Positions 55,972-64,000 of a stretch of 64,000 nt of DNA are shown piece by piece. The notes beneath the pieces are model-generated. The model saw nothing but the letters and a program-made list of their open reading frames with translations. It did not search any database and was not told the origin of the DNA. A program made the translations under genes and the position numbers. Numbering within the stretch: the stretch's first letter is position 1; every line of letters begins with the position of its first letter. The stretch lies in assembly GCA_963775635.1 (NCBI GenBank), contig CAVZJO010000016.1, positions 248,001 to 312,000 of the forward strand, in the 5' to 3' direction. The stretch comes from JALORV01 sp963775635. Its GTDB lineage: Bacteria; Pseudomonadota; Gammaproteobacteria; Burkholderiales; Burkholderiaceae_F.

Positions 55972-56934
55972 ATGGACCTCGCGATCAGCCCTGCCGATGT
56001 CGAAGCGGCCGCCCGCCGGCTGGCAGGTGTCGCGCATCGCACCCCGGTGCTGACCTCACGCACCGCCAACGAGATCACGGGGGCCGAGCTGTTCTTCAAA
56101 TGCGAGAACTTCCAGCGGATGGGTGCGTTCAAGTTCCGCGGCGCGTACAACGCTCTCGCGCAGTTCTCGCCCCAACAGTGCGCCGGCGGAGCGGTGGCGT
56201 TCTCGTCGGGCAACCATGCGCAGGCGATCGCGCTGTCGGCGCGCCTGCTCGGCATGCCGGCCACCATCGTGATGCCGCAGGACGCGCCCGTCATCAAGGT
56301 CGAGGCGACCCGCGGATATGGCGCGGAAGTCGTGCTGTACGACCGCTACACCGAAGACCGCGAGGAGATCGGCCGGCGGCTGGCGCACGAACGCGGCATG
56401 ACATTGATTCCGCCTTACGACCATCCGCACGTGATGGCAGGGCAGGGAACGGCGGCGCTCGAACTGCTGCAGGAAGCCGGCCGGCTCGATGTGCTGCTGG
56501 TCTGTGTCGGCGGGGGTGGACTGATTTCGGGTTGCGCCGTCGCGGCCAGGCACCTGCAGCCGGATTGCCGCGTGATCGGTGTCGAACCCGAGGCCGGCAA
56601 CGACGTGCAGCAGTCGCTGCGGGCCGGCGAGATCGTTCACATCGAGGTGCCGCGCACCATCGCAGACGGCGCGCAGACACAGCACCCGGGTCGCTACACT
56701 TTTCCGGTAATCCAGGCGCTGGTCGCCGACATCGTCACGGTCAGCGACGACGCGCTGAAGCGGGCGATGCGCTTCTTCGCAAGCCGCATGAAGATCGTGG
56801 TCGAGCCGACCGGATGTCTGGCTGCTGCAGCGGCATTCGAGCAGGCGGTCGACGTGCGCGGGAAGCGTGTCGGCGTGATCGTGAGTGGCGGCAACATCGA
56901 TCTGGCGCGCTATGCCGCGTTACTCGTCGAGTAG
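55972..56934 (+). CDS. Threonine/serine dehydratase-like PLP enzyme
   Basis: 320 residues. FFKCENFQRMGAFKFRGAYN holds the PLP Lys, VAFSSGNHAQAIALSARLLG the phosphate loop, and LLVCVGGGGLISGCAVAARH the Gly loop. The absence of a C-terminal ACT regulatory domain makes it the short (catabolic or serine racemase-like) type. It forms 2-oxobutanoate or pyruvate from threonine or serine. It is divergent from cysK by 137 bases. Confidence 0.85.
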   Translation: MDLAISPADVEAAARRLAGVAHRTPVLTSRTANEITGAELFFKCENFQRMGAFKFRGAYNALAQFSPQQCAGGAVAFSSGNHAQAIALSARLLGMPATIVMPQDAPVIKVEATRGYGAEVVLYDRYTEDREEIGRRLAHERGMTLIPPYDHPHVMAGQGTAALELLQEAGRLDVLLVCVGGGGLISGCAVAARHLQPDCRVIGVEPEAGNDVQQSLRAGEIVHIEVPRTIADGAQTQHPGRYTFPVIQALVADIVTVSDDALKRAMRFFASRMKIVVEPTGCLAAAAAFEQAVDVRGKRVGVIVSGGNIDLARYAALLVE

Positions 56935-56946
56935 AACGTTCTCGCT

Positions 56947-57548
56947 TCAGTCCGCCGAGCGGATGATGCCGCAGGCGATGCGCTTGCCGGAATTGCCGGC
57001 GGGTTGGCTCTTGTAATCGTCCGCGCTCTCGTGGATCACGATCGCGCGGTTGACGACCGAGTGCGGTCCCGGCGCCACGGTCAGTTGGTCCGTCGTGAAC
57101 GAGAAGACGGCGACGCCTTCACCGTCGGATGACAGGTTGGGCAGATCGCCGGCATGGTCGGTCGGTCGAATCGTAGCGTCCGTGCGGTTTTCCCTGCGGA
57201 TTGAAATGGCCGCCGGCGCCCATGCCGCCGTCGGAGCAATCGCCCTTTTCGTGCACGTGGAAGCCGAACTGTCGGTTCGATGGCAAGCCATTGATGTCGG
57301 CACGGATGTAGGTTTTCCCGGCCGCCGAGCTGCGCCGCGGCCGAAGCGACCGGCGCGCTGTAGCCGGTGGACTGGCCGACGTAAGTGCCGCCTTCGGCCT
57401 GATGGAACGTCACGCGTCCCCAAACCCGGCTGCCTTCGCCGCCCTGGATCTTGGCTTCGGCAAAGGGCCCCTTGCTCAGGCTGTCGCAGCCTGAGAGCAG
57501 TACGGCAAGGGTGGCGATGGCTGCGATCGAGATCGCGCGACCTGACAT
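56947..57548 (-). CDS. sodC: Cu,Zn superoxide dismutase, lipoprotein form, frameshifted
   Basis: About 200 residues. MSGRAISIAAIATLAVLLSG then CDSLSKG is a lipoprotein signal (LLSGC). The SOD barrel is split over three frames: first VWGRVTFHQAEGGTYV, then INGLPSNRQFGFHVHEKGDC with GGMGAGGHFNPQGKPHGRYD (metal-binding His residues), then HAGDLPNLSSDGEGVAVFSF and VIHESADDYKSQPAGNSGKR. Copper and zinc ligands and the Cys pair are present. Two one-base shifts, near 57320 and 57165, need checking. It detoxifies superoxide in the periplasm. Confidence 0.8.
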
Positions 57549-57697
57549 GACGCTTCCTTTCCAGTTGCATTGCCAGCAATGACAGTTGCGATCGTAGCCG
57601 CCGGACGGCCGAAATGCGGCTTCGACGCCGCTCTTTCCGCCCTACCGCCGGCGGGCGGTCTTCCTAGCATCGGCGGCATCGGCCCATCGCTTGCGCC

Positions 57698-58204
57698 ATG
57701 CCACCTCGTCGCGCCCTGCTTGTCACGTTGTTTGCGCTGCTGCTGCAACCGCTCGCCGCGCCAGCAGTCGAGCGGGTCGGCACTGTGATCGGAATCGCCG
57801 ATGGCGACACGCTGACGCTGCTCGATGACACCAAGACGCCGCATCGGATCCGGTTGGACGGAATCGATGCGCCCGAACGCACGCAGGACTACGGCCAGCG
57901 CTCCCGCCAGTCGCTCGCCGGCCTGGCGCACGGACGCCGTGCGGTGGCCGAGTGCCCGAAGACCGACCGCTACGGCCGCGCCGTGTGCCGTGTCAGCATC
58001 GACGGCGTCGATGTCGGGCTGGAACAGGTAAGGCGCGGATTGGCGTGGCACTACGTCAAGTACGCCAACGAGCAATCGACTGTCGATCGGATGCGTTATG
58101 CGGGGGCCGAGGAGCAGGCGCGTGCGACGCGGCTTGGTCTGTGGGCCGCGTCGGCCGCAGTGCCGCCGTGGGATTACCGACGTGCGAGCGTGAACAGGCC
58201 CTAG
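57698..58204 (+). CDS. Secreted thermonuclease-like nuclease (SNase family)
   Basis: 168 residues. MPPRRALLVTLFALLLQPLA then APAVE is a signal peptide. VIGIADGDTLTLLDD, HRIRLDGIDAPERTQDYGQR and KTDRYGRAVCRVSIDG are the SNase blocks with the active-site Arg, Asp and Glu (DGDT, RLDGIDAPE). It cleaves extracellular DNA or RNA. The stop TAG lies inside the first 20-bp direct repeat that flanks the BLUF gene. Confidence 0.88.
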   Translation: MPPRRALLVTLFALLLQPLAAPAVERVGTVIGIADGDTLTLLDDTKTPHRIRLDGIDAPERTQDYGQRSRQSLAGLAHGRRAVAECPKTDRYGRAVCRVSIDGVDVGLEQVRRGLAWHYVKYANEQSTVDRMRYAGAEEQARATRLGLWAASAAVPPWDYRRASVNRP

Positions 58205-58206
58205 TC
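58187..58206. repeat. 20-bp direct repeat, left copy flanking the BLUF gene
   Basis: AGCGTGAACAGGCCCTAGTC here and at 58659-58678 is identical in 20 of 20 bases and in the same orientation. The left copy covers the last codons and stop of the nuclease gene and abuts the BLUF stop. Confidence 0.85.
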
Positions 58207-58633
58207 AGCCGGGGCGGCCGATGATCTGTGCGGTCGCGACCAGTTCCTCGAGCAGCGCCAGCGACGCCCGTCCGGACACGGCGTAGGGATCGAGCACCGG
58301 CTTGTCCGAGTATTTCAGCAGCAGCGACGGGTTGACCTTCGCCATGTTGACATGACCCATCGTCCAGCCCGAGAAGTGGCGCTCGGGCACCTCGGCGTAA
58401 TGCAGCAGCGTCACATCATGGTGTCGTGTGTCGCGCACGATCTTCATGTAGAGCGCGTTGACCGCGTCGCGGCCCCCTTCGAGCGTCTGCATGTAGGCGT
58501 CGCCACAGTGGCACAGGACTCCGGTGATGCCGAGCGCCGGGTTATGTGCGCGCGACTGTTGCAGGATCGACTCGATGATCTGGTGAGTGACCGGCGCGGT
58601 GGAGCGACTGGCGTACAGCAGGCGGACGAGCAT
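58205..58633 (-). CDS. BLUF-domain blue-light sensor
   Basis: 142 residues. MLVRLLYASRSTAP has the flavin Tyr, NPALGITGVLCHCGDAYMQT the Asn and the YMQ Gln, and RHFSGWTMGH the Trp, so the photoactive set is complete. There is only a short C-terminal helix, so it is a short BLUF protein that must signal by protein contact. Targets may be encoded elsewhere. It is bracketed by 20-bp direct repeats and lies between a nuclease and folE. Confidence 0.88.
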   Translation of the reverse strand: MLVRLLYASRSTAPVTHQIIESILQQSRAHNPALGITGVLCHCGDAYMQTLEGGRDAVNALYMKIVRDTRHHDVTLLHYAEVPERHFSGWTMGHVNMAKVNPSLLLKYSDKPVLDPYAVSGRASLALLEELVATAQIIGRPG

Positions 58634-58658
58634 CAGGCAACCTCCATCTCCCGCATTT

Positions 58659-58678
58659 AGCGTGAACAGGCCCTAGTC
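58659..58678. repeat. 20-bp direct repeat, right copy flanking the BLUF gene
   Basis: Second exact copy of AGCGTGAACAGGCCCTAGTC. It contains the complement of the folE stop codon and lies 25 bases upstream of the BLUF start. Confidence 0.85.
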
Positions 58679-59401
58679 GTTCTTCATCTTCAGCAGCGAC
58701 AGAAACTCGCGCCGCAGGGTCGGGTTCTTGAGAAACGCGCCACGCATCACGCTGTTGATCATCTGCGAATCAGTGTCCTTGACGCCGCGCCACTGCATGC
58801 AGAAGTGATCGGCCTCCATCACGATCGCGAGGCCGTCGGGCTGCACCGTGTTCTGCAGTAGGTCCGCCAGGTGCGTGACGGCTTCCTCCTGGATCTGCGG
58901 GCGGCTCATCACCCAGTCGGCAATCCGCACGTACTTGGACAGGCCGATCAGGTTGGAATGTTCGTTGGGCAGCACGCCGATCCACAGCTTGCCGAGGATC
59001 GGGCACAGATGATGCGAACACGCGCTGCGTACGGTGATCGGGCCGACGATCATCAGTTCGTTGAGCCGCTCGACGTTCGGAAACTCGGTGATCGGGGGCA
59101 TCGGCGTGTAGCGGCCGCGGAAGACCTCGCTCAGGTACATGCGCGCGACGCGCCGCGCGGTGCCGCGCGTGTTGTGGTCGCTGTCGACATCGATCACCAG
59201 GCTTTCCAGCACGCCGAGCAGCTTCTGCTCGACCTCCTTCTGCAGCAGCGGCAGTTCGTCGGGCTCGATGTGATCCGCGATGCAGTCGTTGGCATGGAAG
59301 CGCTGGCCGGACTTCTCCAGTCGCTCGCGGATCTTCTGCGACACCGGCACGCCGAGGGCCGCAGCATCTGCGGGTCGGGCGGGGGGGTTGCGCGCGTTCA
59401 T
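58673..59401 (-). CDS. folE: GTP cyclohydrolase I
   Basis: 242 residues from the ATG at 59401. TRGTARRVARMYLSEVFRGR, PITVRSACSHHLCPILGKLW (Cys-His-His zinc site and His) and ADHFCMQWRGVKDTDSQMIN (Cys) form the zinc/active-site set. It makes 7,8-dihydroneopterin triphosphate for folate or pterin synthesis. A 20-bp repeat covers its 3' end. The N-terminal 40 residues are a family-variable extension. Confidence 0.92.
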   Translation of the reverse strand: MNARNPPARPADAAALGVPVSQKIRERLEKSGQRFHANDCIADHIEPDELPLLQKEVEQKLLGVLESLVIDVDSDHNTRGTARRVARMYLSEVFRGRYTPMPPITEFPNVERLNELMIVGPITVRSACSHHLCPILGKLWIGVLPNEHSNLIGLSKYVRIADWVMSRPQIQEEAVTHLADLLQNTVQPDGLAIVMEADHFCMQWRGVKDTDSQMINSVMRGAFLKNPTLRREFLSLLKMKND

Positions 59402-59598
59402 TGATCGACTCCCAGCGCGGGGGCGGCCGAGGACTATATATGAAGCGGGCGACGCGTTCGCCGCTGGAGAGGACCCCGTCCCCATTTCGATCTCGGACTG
59501 ACCTGGACGGGCAACGCGCTGGCGACGTCGCGTGTCCATCCCGCGGATGAGGGCCACGAGAGCAGGTGGGAGAAACTGAAGCTCGACTAATCTTGACG

Positions 59599-59637
59599 GC
59601 ACATAGGAAGGGCGCCTCCGGCGCCCTTCCTATGTGC
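59599..59637. repeat. Perfect 18-bp hairpin with 3-base loop
   Basis: 59599-59616 and 59620-59637 are exact complements around TCC. No T tract is present on either side. It lies upstream of the tannase-family gene and downstream of nothing transcribed rightward, so a bidirectional barrier or a regulatory RNA hairpin is possible. The 197 bases between folE and the hairpin end with a rightward frame TWTGNALATSRVHPADEG, perhaps a gene relic. Confidence 0.6.
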
Positions 59638-59665
59638 CTGTCCAACCATTAGAGGAGACATATCG

Positions 59666-61381
59666 ATGTACGCACGAACCGGTCTTCGCTCGCTGCTCGC
59701 AGCGGCCGCAGGCACACTGGTTTTGGTTGCCTGTGGCAGTAGCGACGATAGTGCTCCGGTACCGGCGCCTATGACCTGCACGCAGTTGAACGGAATGGCC
59801 ATTTCCGCTTCTTCCATCGGTTTGCCCACCACTGGTGCGGTCGTCACCAGCACGGCTGTGGTGGCGGCTGCCGGTACGGGCCCGACGGCCGTCGGTGAAT
59901 ACTGCAGGGTGCTGGGCGACATCAACCCGGTCGATGCGACAGCACCCAAGATCAAGTTCCAAGTTAACCTGCCCACGACTTGGAACAATGGCGCCGTGAT
60001 GTTCGGCGGCGGCGGTTACAACGGCACCATTGCCACCGGCACAGGCAACGTTCCGGCTGGCCCCACGAACCAGCTGACGCCGTTGGGCCGCGGCTACGTC
60101 ACTTTCGGCAGTGATTCGGGGCATCAGGCCAATGCGGCAGGCAGCCGCGACGGCAGTTTCGGCACCAACGACGAAGCTTTGCGGAATTTCTCCGGGGATG
60201 CCCTCAAGAAGACGCGCGACGTCGCTGTTATGATCATCAAGGCGCGCTATGCCACGAACACCATTGCTAGGACGTACTTCGCCGGGGGCTCCACCGGCGG
60301 CCGCGAAGCCTTGCTGGTGGTGCAGAACTGGCCCCAGGACTTCGACGGTGCGATCGTGCTGTATCCAGCGTGGAATGCCGCGAGCCTTGACCTGCAGTTC
60401 GGGCGCATGACACGGCAACTCGCGCTGCCTGGCGCGTATCCCAATCGTGCGAAGCGCAAGGTGTTGTTCGACTCGGCCGTCGCTGCGTGTGACATGCTGG
60501 ACGGCGTTGCCGATGGGCTCATCAGCAACCAAGCCGCCTGCGATGCCGGCTTCGATCCTGCGACCGCCATGCTTGCGGGCAACCCGATACGCTGCCCCAA
60601 CGGCGTCGACGTCGGCGACGCGTGTCTGTCGGATGTCCAGATTGCATCTTTCAATATCCTGAACACGCCGCTGACTCTGTCCTATGCCCTGGCGAGTGGC
60701 GAAACGACCTATCCCGGCTTCGTCACTTGGGGGACGGACTTCGGCATTCCCGGTACCAGTCCGTTGCAGCCAACTGTGCTGACGTTGTCACTGGGAACCG
60801 AGCAGCCCGCGAATCCGATGCCACCCGTGGCCGCGACCACGCCACCGTATGGCAGCACCTTCTGGGATCAGTGGGTCAAGTACTTTGTGACGCGTGACAC
60901 CGGTTTCAATTCGCTGTCGCTGGATCCCGAGAATCCCGGAGTGTGGCAGTCGCGCATCGTCGAGCTGACGGGCATCCAGGACGCGAACAAGACCAACCTA
61001 TCGGCCTTCCGCGCCAAAGGCGGAAAGATTCTGATGGCGCATGGCATCCACGATGCGCTGGTGAGCAGCCGCGCGACCCGGCAGTACCTCACCCGGATTC
61101 AGGGTGCGATGGGCGCGTCCAACGTGCGTGACTTCGTGCGCTACTACGAGATTCCTGGTTACGGGCACGCGGCGAGCAGCGTTTTCAACGCCGCCTGGGA
61201 CTCGCTCACGACGCTCGAGGCCTGGGTGGAGCGGGGCGTCACTCCACCGGCGCAGATCGTTACCGACACGGCGGGCGTTGCCGGTCGCACGAGGCCGCTC
61301 TGCGAGTATCCGAGCTGGCCGAAGTACACGGGCAGCGGCGACGTCAATGCCGCCGCGAGTTTTACCTGTTCGACGAACTAG
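59666..61381 (+). CDS. Tannase/feruloyl esterase family lipoprotein
   Basis: 571 residues. LLAAAAGTLVLVACGSSDDS gives a lipobox LVAC. The tannase fold has TYFAGGSTGGREALLVVQNW (nucleophile Ser), MLDGVADGLISNQAACDAGF (calcium/Asp region) and the Asp/His of KGGKILMAHGIHDALVSSRA and IPGYGHAASS. Such enzymes hydrolyse gallate, ferulate or similar aromatic esters; related MHETases use the same fold. As a lipoprotein it likely acts at the outer membrane or periplasm. It has its own upstream hairpin and downstream terminator. Confidence 0.85.
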   Translation: MYARTGLRSLLAAAAGTLVLVACGSSDDSAPVPAPMTCTQLNGMAISASSIGLPTTGAVVTSTAVVAAAGTGPTAVGEYCRVLGDINPVDATAPKIKFQVNLPTTWNNGAVMFGGGGYNGTIATGTGNVPAGPTNQLTPLGRGYVTFGSDSGHQANAAGSRDGSFGTNDEALRNFSGDALKKTRDVAVMIIKARYATNTIARTYFAGGSTGGREALLVVQNWPQDFDGAIVLYPAWNAASLDLQFGRMTRQLALPGAYPNRAKRKVLFDSAVAACDMLDGVADGLISNQAACDAGFDPATAMLAGNPIRCPNGVDVGDACLSDVQIASFNILNTPLTLSYALASGETTYPGFVTWGTDFGIPGTSPLQPTVLTLSLGTEQPANPMPPVAATTPPYGSTFWDQWVKYFVTRDTGFNSLSLDPENPGVWQSRIVELTGIQDANKTNLSAFRAKGGKILMAHGIHDALVSSRATRQYLTRIQGAMGASNVRDFVRYYEIPGYGHAASSVFNAAWDSLTTLEAWVERGVTPPAQIVTDTAGVAGRTRPLCEYPSWPKYTGSGDVNAAASFTCSTN

Positions 61382-61410
61382 GCGAGTTCACTTCACGAGG
61401 ACATGGCTCA

Positions 61411-61443
61411 AAGAAATGGGGCGTCACAGGCGTCCCCTTTTTT
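61411..61443 (+). terminator. Probable terminator after the tannase-family gene
   Basis: AAATGGGG and CCCCTTTTTTT flank GCGTCACAGGCGT; four G:C pairs extend through A:T pairs into a run of Ts. Stem pairing is imperfect inside, so the call is moderate. Confidence 0.45.
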
Positions 61444-61456
61444 GCTGTCGCAGTCG

Positions 61457-61620
61457 GACTATTGGATCTTCGCGTTCTTCTTGAGGTTCTGCACGAAGGC
61501 CGATCGCCGACGCAGCACTGGCCGAAGTCGATGACTCCGCACAAGCGTCCGCTCCGCATCAGAAGGTTGCCCGCGCTGAAGTCACCGTGGCGGGTCGATC
61601 TCGGCGAGTCCGGCACAGCC
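61457..61620 (-). pseudogene. Fragment of an aminoglycoside-phosphotransferase-like gene joined to another gene end
   Basis: The minus strand reads RHGDFSAGNLLMRSGRLCGV then IDFGQCCVGDR, the catalytic HGDxxxGN and metal-binding IDFG motifs of APH-type kinases. After about 40 codons the frame moves and ends FVQNLKKNAKIQ and stop, which looks like the C-terminus of a different protein. No N-terminal or C-terminal remainder of the kinase is present, so this is a relic. Confidence 0.5.
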
Positions 61621-61709
61621 GGGCCAGTGCGCCAACCTGCTGGTGCCTTAACCTCGATCAGGAATCTGCGGGAAGCGTCTGGCTGCGCTTCCCGCGTTTT
61701 CGTCGGTGT

Positions 61710-62165
61710 TCAGCGGGCGGCGTCCTGCGCCCGCATCTTCGCGGCGATGTAGTCGCCGTGCGAGATGTGCAACAAGTCGGCGATCTTGCGCATCAGGTGA
61801 TTCTCGTGTGCCGACAGTTCGGCGTCGGCATACGCCACCTTCCACATCAACTCGATCACCCGCTGCTTCTGTTGCTGCGTGAAGTGGCGGTTGACCAGTG
61901 ACGTGAACTGGAAGTAGCTGGTCGCCTGTTTCACCTCGGCTTCGGCCAGATCGATCAGGCGATTGGCTTCCGCCGCGTCGAGTTCGAATTTCTCGCGCAC
62001 CGCGTGCGCAACGGCCGTGCGTTCCTCGGGCGTCGACTCGCGGTCGATGCGCGCTACCTCGACCAGCAGCGCGGCGGTGGCGAGCTGGATCGCATGGCGG
62101 TCGTCGGCGGGTGAGGCCGGCGCTGCGATGTTGCGGTCAAAGAAATCGCGGATCGAGTTCAGCAT
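61710..62165 (-). CDS. TerB-like (tellurite resistance B-like) protein
   Basis: 151 residues from the ATG at 62165. MLNSIRDFFDRNIAAPASPA then AIQLATAALLVEVARIDRES and VIELMWKVAYADAELSAHEN, LMRKIADLLHISHGDYIAA are the helices of the TerB fold with paired acidic residues (D/E at the metal-binding helix). TerB proteins are cytosolic and link to tellurite or stress phenotypes; this solitary form is common in proteobacteria. Confidence 0.85.
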   Translation of the reverse strand: MLNSIRDFFDRNIAAPASPADDRHAIQLATAALLVEVARIDRESTPEERTAVAHAVREKFELDAAEANRLIDLAEAEVKQATSYFQFTSLVNRHFTQQQKQRVIELMWKVAYADAELSAHENHLMRKIADLLHISHGDYIAAKMRAQDAAR

Positions 62166-62268
62166 CGAGCGAGTGTACGAGCGCGCGGGAACCCATCTCG
62201 GAATCCCCGATGCAACCCCACGGGCTCTAAGGTAGGCTCCGCACTTGGGCGCGGGAGGCTTGGGGCTG

Positions 62269-62519
62269 ATGGGCGATTGGCTGCGATCCGTGTTCGGTTC
62301 GAATGCGCTGCTGTCCGGTGGGTTGGCGCTGCTGGGCTTGCTAGCTGTCTGGGTTGCTTCGGCGGCCGCGCGTTTCACCTGCGAAGTCGCCCCGATCGCT
62401 GATCGCCGGCGCAGGTTCTGGAGCGGTTGCTCAAAGCCCGCGGACTCGAAGAGGCCATCGCCCTGTTCAACGACAACGACGCTCCGGAACGACCGGCCGC
62501 GCGACCGCGCGCAGCCTGA
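62269..62519 (+). CDS. Small membrane protein, frameshifted
   Basis: About 83 residues. MGDWLRSVFGSNALLSGGLA, then LLGLLAVWVASAAARFTC forms one membrane helix. After a shift near 62395 the frame reads VLERLLKARGLEEAIALFND then NDAPERPAARPRAA and a stop at 62517-62519. No family recognised. It is divergent from the TerB-like gene. Confidence 0.45.
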
Positions 62520-62676
62520 CCGGTGCGGCTGCGGCTCACCAGCGCGGCCCCTTTGGGACGACCCCAAAAGGGGACAGCCCCCCACCGCCATGGGGGGGGC
62601 ATCGAGTCGCTATTCCCACCATATTTCGGCCGCAGGAACAAACTGGTCATACGACCGCCTACAGGGGAGCCATTCC

Positions 62677-64000
62677 ATGGAATACGAGCAGACCGCCGGC
62701 GCGCGCCGCGGCCTCCGACTGACAGTCATCAGCGCCGCGCTGGCGGCGGCCTTCGCGCTGCCCGGTGCGGTTGGCGCGTTCGAGATCAACACTGGAAACG
62801 AAGATATCCAGCTGCGCTGGGACAACACCGTCCGGCTCAACATCGTCGAGCGCATCGAAGCACAAGACGAGGCGATGCTGAAGAACCCGAACTTCGACGA
62901 CGGCGATCGCAACTTCGACCGCGGCCGCGTGTTCACTCGGATCGACTGGCTCACCGAGTTCGACGTCATCTGGAAGCGCCAACTGGGATTCCGCGTCAGC
63001 GCTGCTGGCTGGTGGGATCCGGCGTACGACCGCCTGAACAACAGCTCGACGCAGACGTCGAACCACCTGGTCTTCGGCCGTCCGGCGCTGGGCCTGCCTG
63101 CCTACACCGAACGTTATGCGGAGGGCCCATCGGGCGAATTCCTCGACGTGTTCGGCTTCGGCAAGTTCGACATCGGCGACGTGCCGGTCAATGTCAAGCT
63201 TGGCCAGACGACGGTGTTCTGGGGCGAGAGCCTGCTGTTCAACGGCGCGATTCACAGCGTCGCGTATTCGCAGAACCCGATCGATGTGTGGAAGGGCGTG
63301 GCGACGCCGGGCTCGGAAGCCAAGGAACTGTTCCGTCCGCGCGTCGGGTTGAATGTCCAGGCCCAGGTCGCCCAGGACGTCTCGGTGATGGCCCAGTACT
63401 TCTTCAACTGGCAGCGCTTCAGCAACCAGGCCTTCCGCTATCCGGAGTCGGGGTCCTACCTATCAATCGGCGACGCCTTGCTGTGGGGCGGCGAGTCGCA
63501 GATCACGAACGCGACCGGCACGCAGCGTGTCTGGCGCGGCACCGACATCACGCCGGAAGAGAACACGGGCAACTGGGGCCTGGCGGCGAAGTGGAGCCCC
63601 GAATGGCTCGACGGCACGCTCGGCGGGTACTACCGCCGCACCTACGACATGCAGCCGCAAGCCATGGCGACGCCGGCGGTGGTGCCGGGGGTTCCGGCTG
63701 CAGTCTGTGCGCCGCGCGGCGGAGTCCCGCTGCCAGGCAATCTCTGCTTCGTCAACCCGCAGGCGGCTTCGCTGCAGGAGGTGCTCACTCTGGGTAAAGT
63801 CGGCCAGTACAACGCGGCCTTCGGCTCGGACATCGACATCTTCGGCGTGAGTCTCTCGAAGAACATCGCCGGCGTCAGCATCGGCGCGGAACTCTCTTAC
63901 CGGCGCAATCAGCCGCTGGTGTCCGATCCGGTCCAAGTCCTCCCGGCGGCGTTTGTTCCGCTGTTGCCGGGCTCGATCGCGACCACTGCGCTTCCGGAGG
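62677..64000 (+). CDS. DUF1302 outer-membrane-type protein, partial at the right edge
   Basis: The frame from the ATG at 62677 is open to the window end, 441 codons. LTVISAALAAAFALPGAVGA is a signal sequence. The mature protein begins FEINTGNEDIQLRWDNTVRL, the DUF1302 opening, and has DVPVNVKLGQTTVFWGESLL, NPIDVWKGVATPGSEAKELF and WRGTDITPEENTGNWGLAAK. DUF1302 proteins are long beta-barrel-like envelope proteins, often next to DUF1329 and lipid or steroid degradation genes. Regular alternation of polar and aromatic residues fits beta strands. The C-terminus is outside the window. Confidence 0.85.
   Translation, partial: MEYEQTAGARRGLRLTVISAALAAAFALPGAVGAFEINTGNEDIQLRWDNTVRLNIVERIEAQDEAMLKNPNFDDGDRNFDRGRVFTRIDWLTEFDVIWKRQLGFRVSAAGWWDPAYDRLNNSSTQTSNHLVFGRPALGLPAYTERYAEGPSGEFLDVFGFGKFDIGDVPVNVKLGQTTVFWGESLLFNGAIHSVAYSQNPIDVWKGVATPGSEAKELFRPRVGLNVQAQVAQDVSVMAQYFFNWQRFSNQAFRYPESGSYLSIGDALLWGGESQITNATGTQRVWRGTDITPEENTGNWGLAAKWSPEWLDGTLGGYYRRTYDMQPQAMATPAVVPGVPAAVCAPRGGVPLPGNLCFVNPQAASLQEVLTLGKVGQYNAAFGSDIDIFGVSLSKNIAGVSIGAELSYRRNQPLVSDPVQVLPAAFVPLLPGSIATTALPE

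Noticed and set aside
62523..63797. Long plus-strand frame overlapping the DUF1302 gene
   Set aside because: Arg/Gly/Pro-rich shadow in the +1 frame; the DUF1302 frame has a signal sequence and family blocks and stays open to the edge.

Overview
This window looks like a chromosomal segment of a high-GC betaproteobacterium, most likely Burkholderiales-like. The support is the strong G/C bias at third codon positions, a six-gene glycerol-type ABC operon ending in a DUF2160 protein, a TRAP operon, a Liv ABC cluster, a PEP-CTERM protein and a DUF1302 outer-membrane-type protein. No rRNA, tRNA or CRISPR array was seen, and the species cannot be named from this sequence.

Layout. 1-5.2 kb is accessory: an AbrB-PIN open frame cut by the left edge, a broken AAA+ ATPase module, a large membrane hydrolase and a DUF433/DUF5615 toxin-antitoxin pair. 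5.4-7.7 kb holds a flavin monooxygenase interrupted by one amber codon and a ribbon-helix-helix/RelE pair. 7.7-15.6 kb is one leftward operon, livK-livH-livM-livG-livF-amidohydrolase-SDR-acyl-CoA ligase, tightly coupled by TGATG, ATGA and GTGA junctions and divergent from a TetR gene; it probably imports and activates a carboxylic acid. 17.4-19.8 kb holds a GIY-YIG gene split by an IS3-family element with a 5-bp target duplication. 20.6-24.0 kb is a TRAP operon. 24.2-25.9 kb has a propeller lipoprotein and a decayed copy of the RHH/RelE locus. 26.1-32.2 kb is the glycerol-type ABC operon. 32.2-38.3 kb carries a PEP-CTERM protein, an SRPBCC protein, an AraC regulator, an alpha/beta hydrolase, a relic of nitronate monooxygenase and two unknown genes. 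38.46-38.74 kb is a MITE-like element. 38.9-44.3 kb is mostly housekeeping and envelope genes. 44.3-48.9 kb is a response regulator with a CheB-CheR-PAS histidine kinase. 49-56.9 kb holds redox, repair and sulfur genes, including rhodanese, YeeE/YedE and cysteine synthase. 57-59.4 kb has SodC, a secreted nuclease, a BLUF photoreceptor gene flanked by 20-bp direct repeats, and GTP cyclohydrolase I. The right end has a tannase-family lipoprotein, a TerB-like protein and a DUF1302 protein cut by the edge.

A recurring feature is single-base frameshifts, concentrated at 0.8-2 kb and 7.7-15.6 kb, in the IS element, and in glpP, glpQ, yeeE and sodC. Conserved motifs and gene-junction overlaps survive on both sides of most of them, so many are probably sequence or assembly indels rather than decay. 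They are annotated over the full reconstructed span and flagged.
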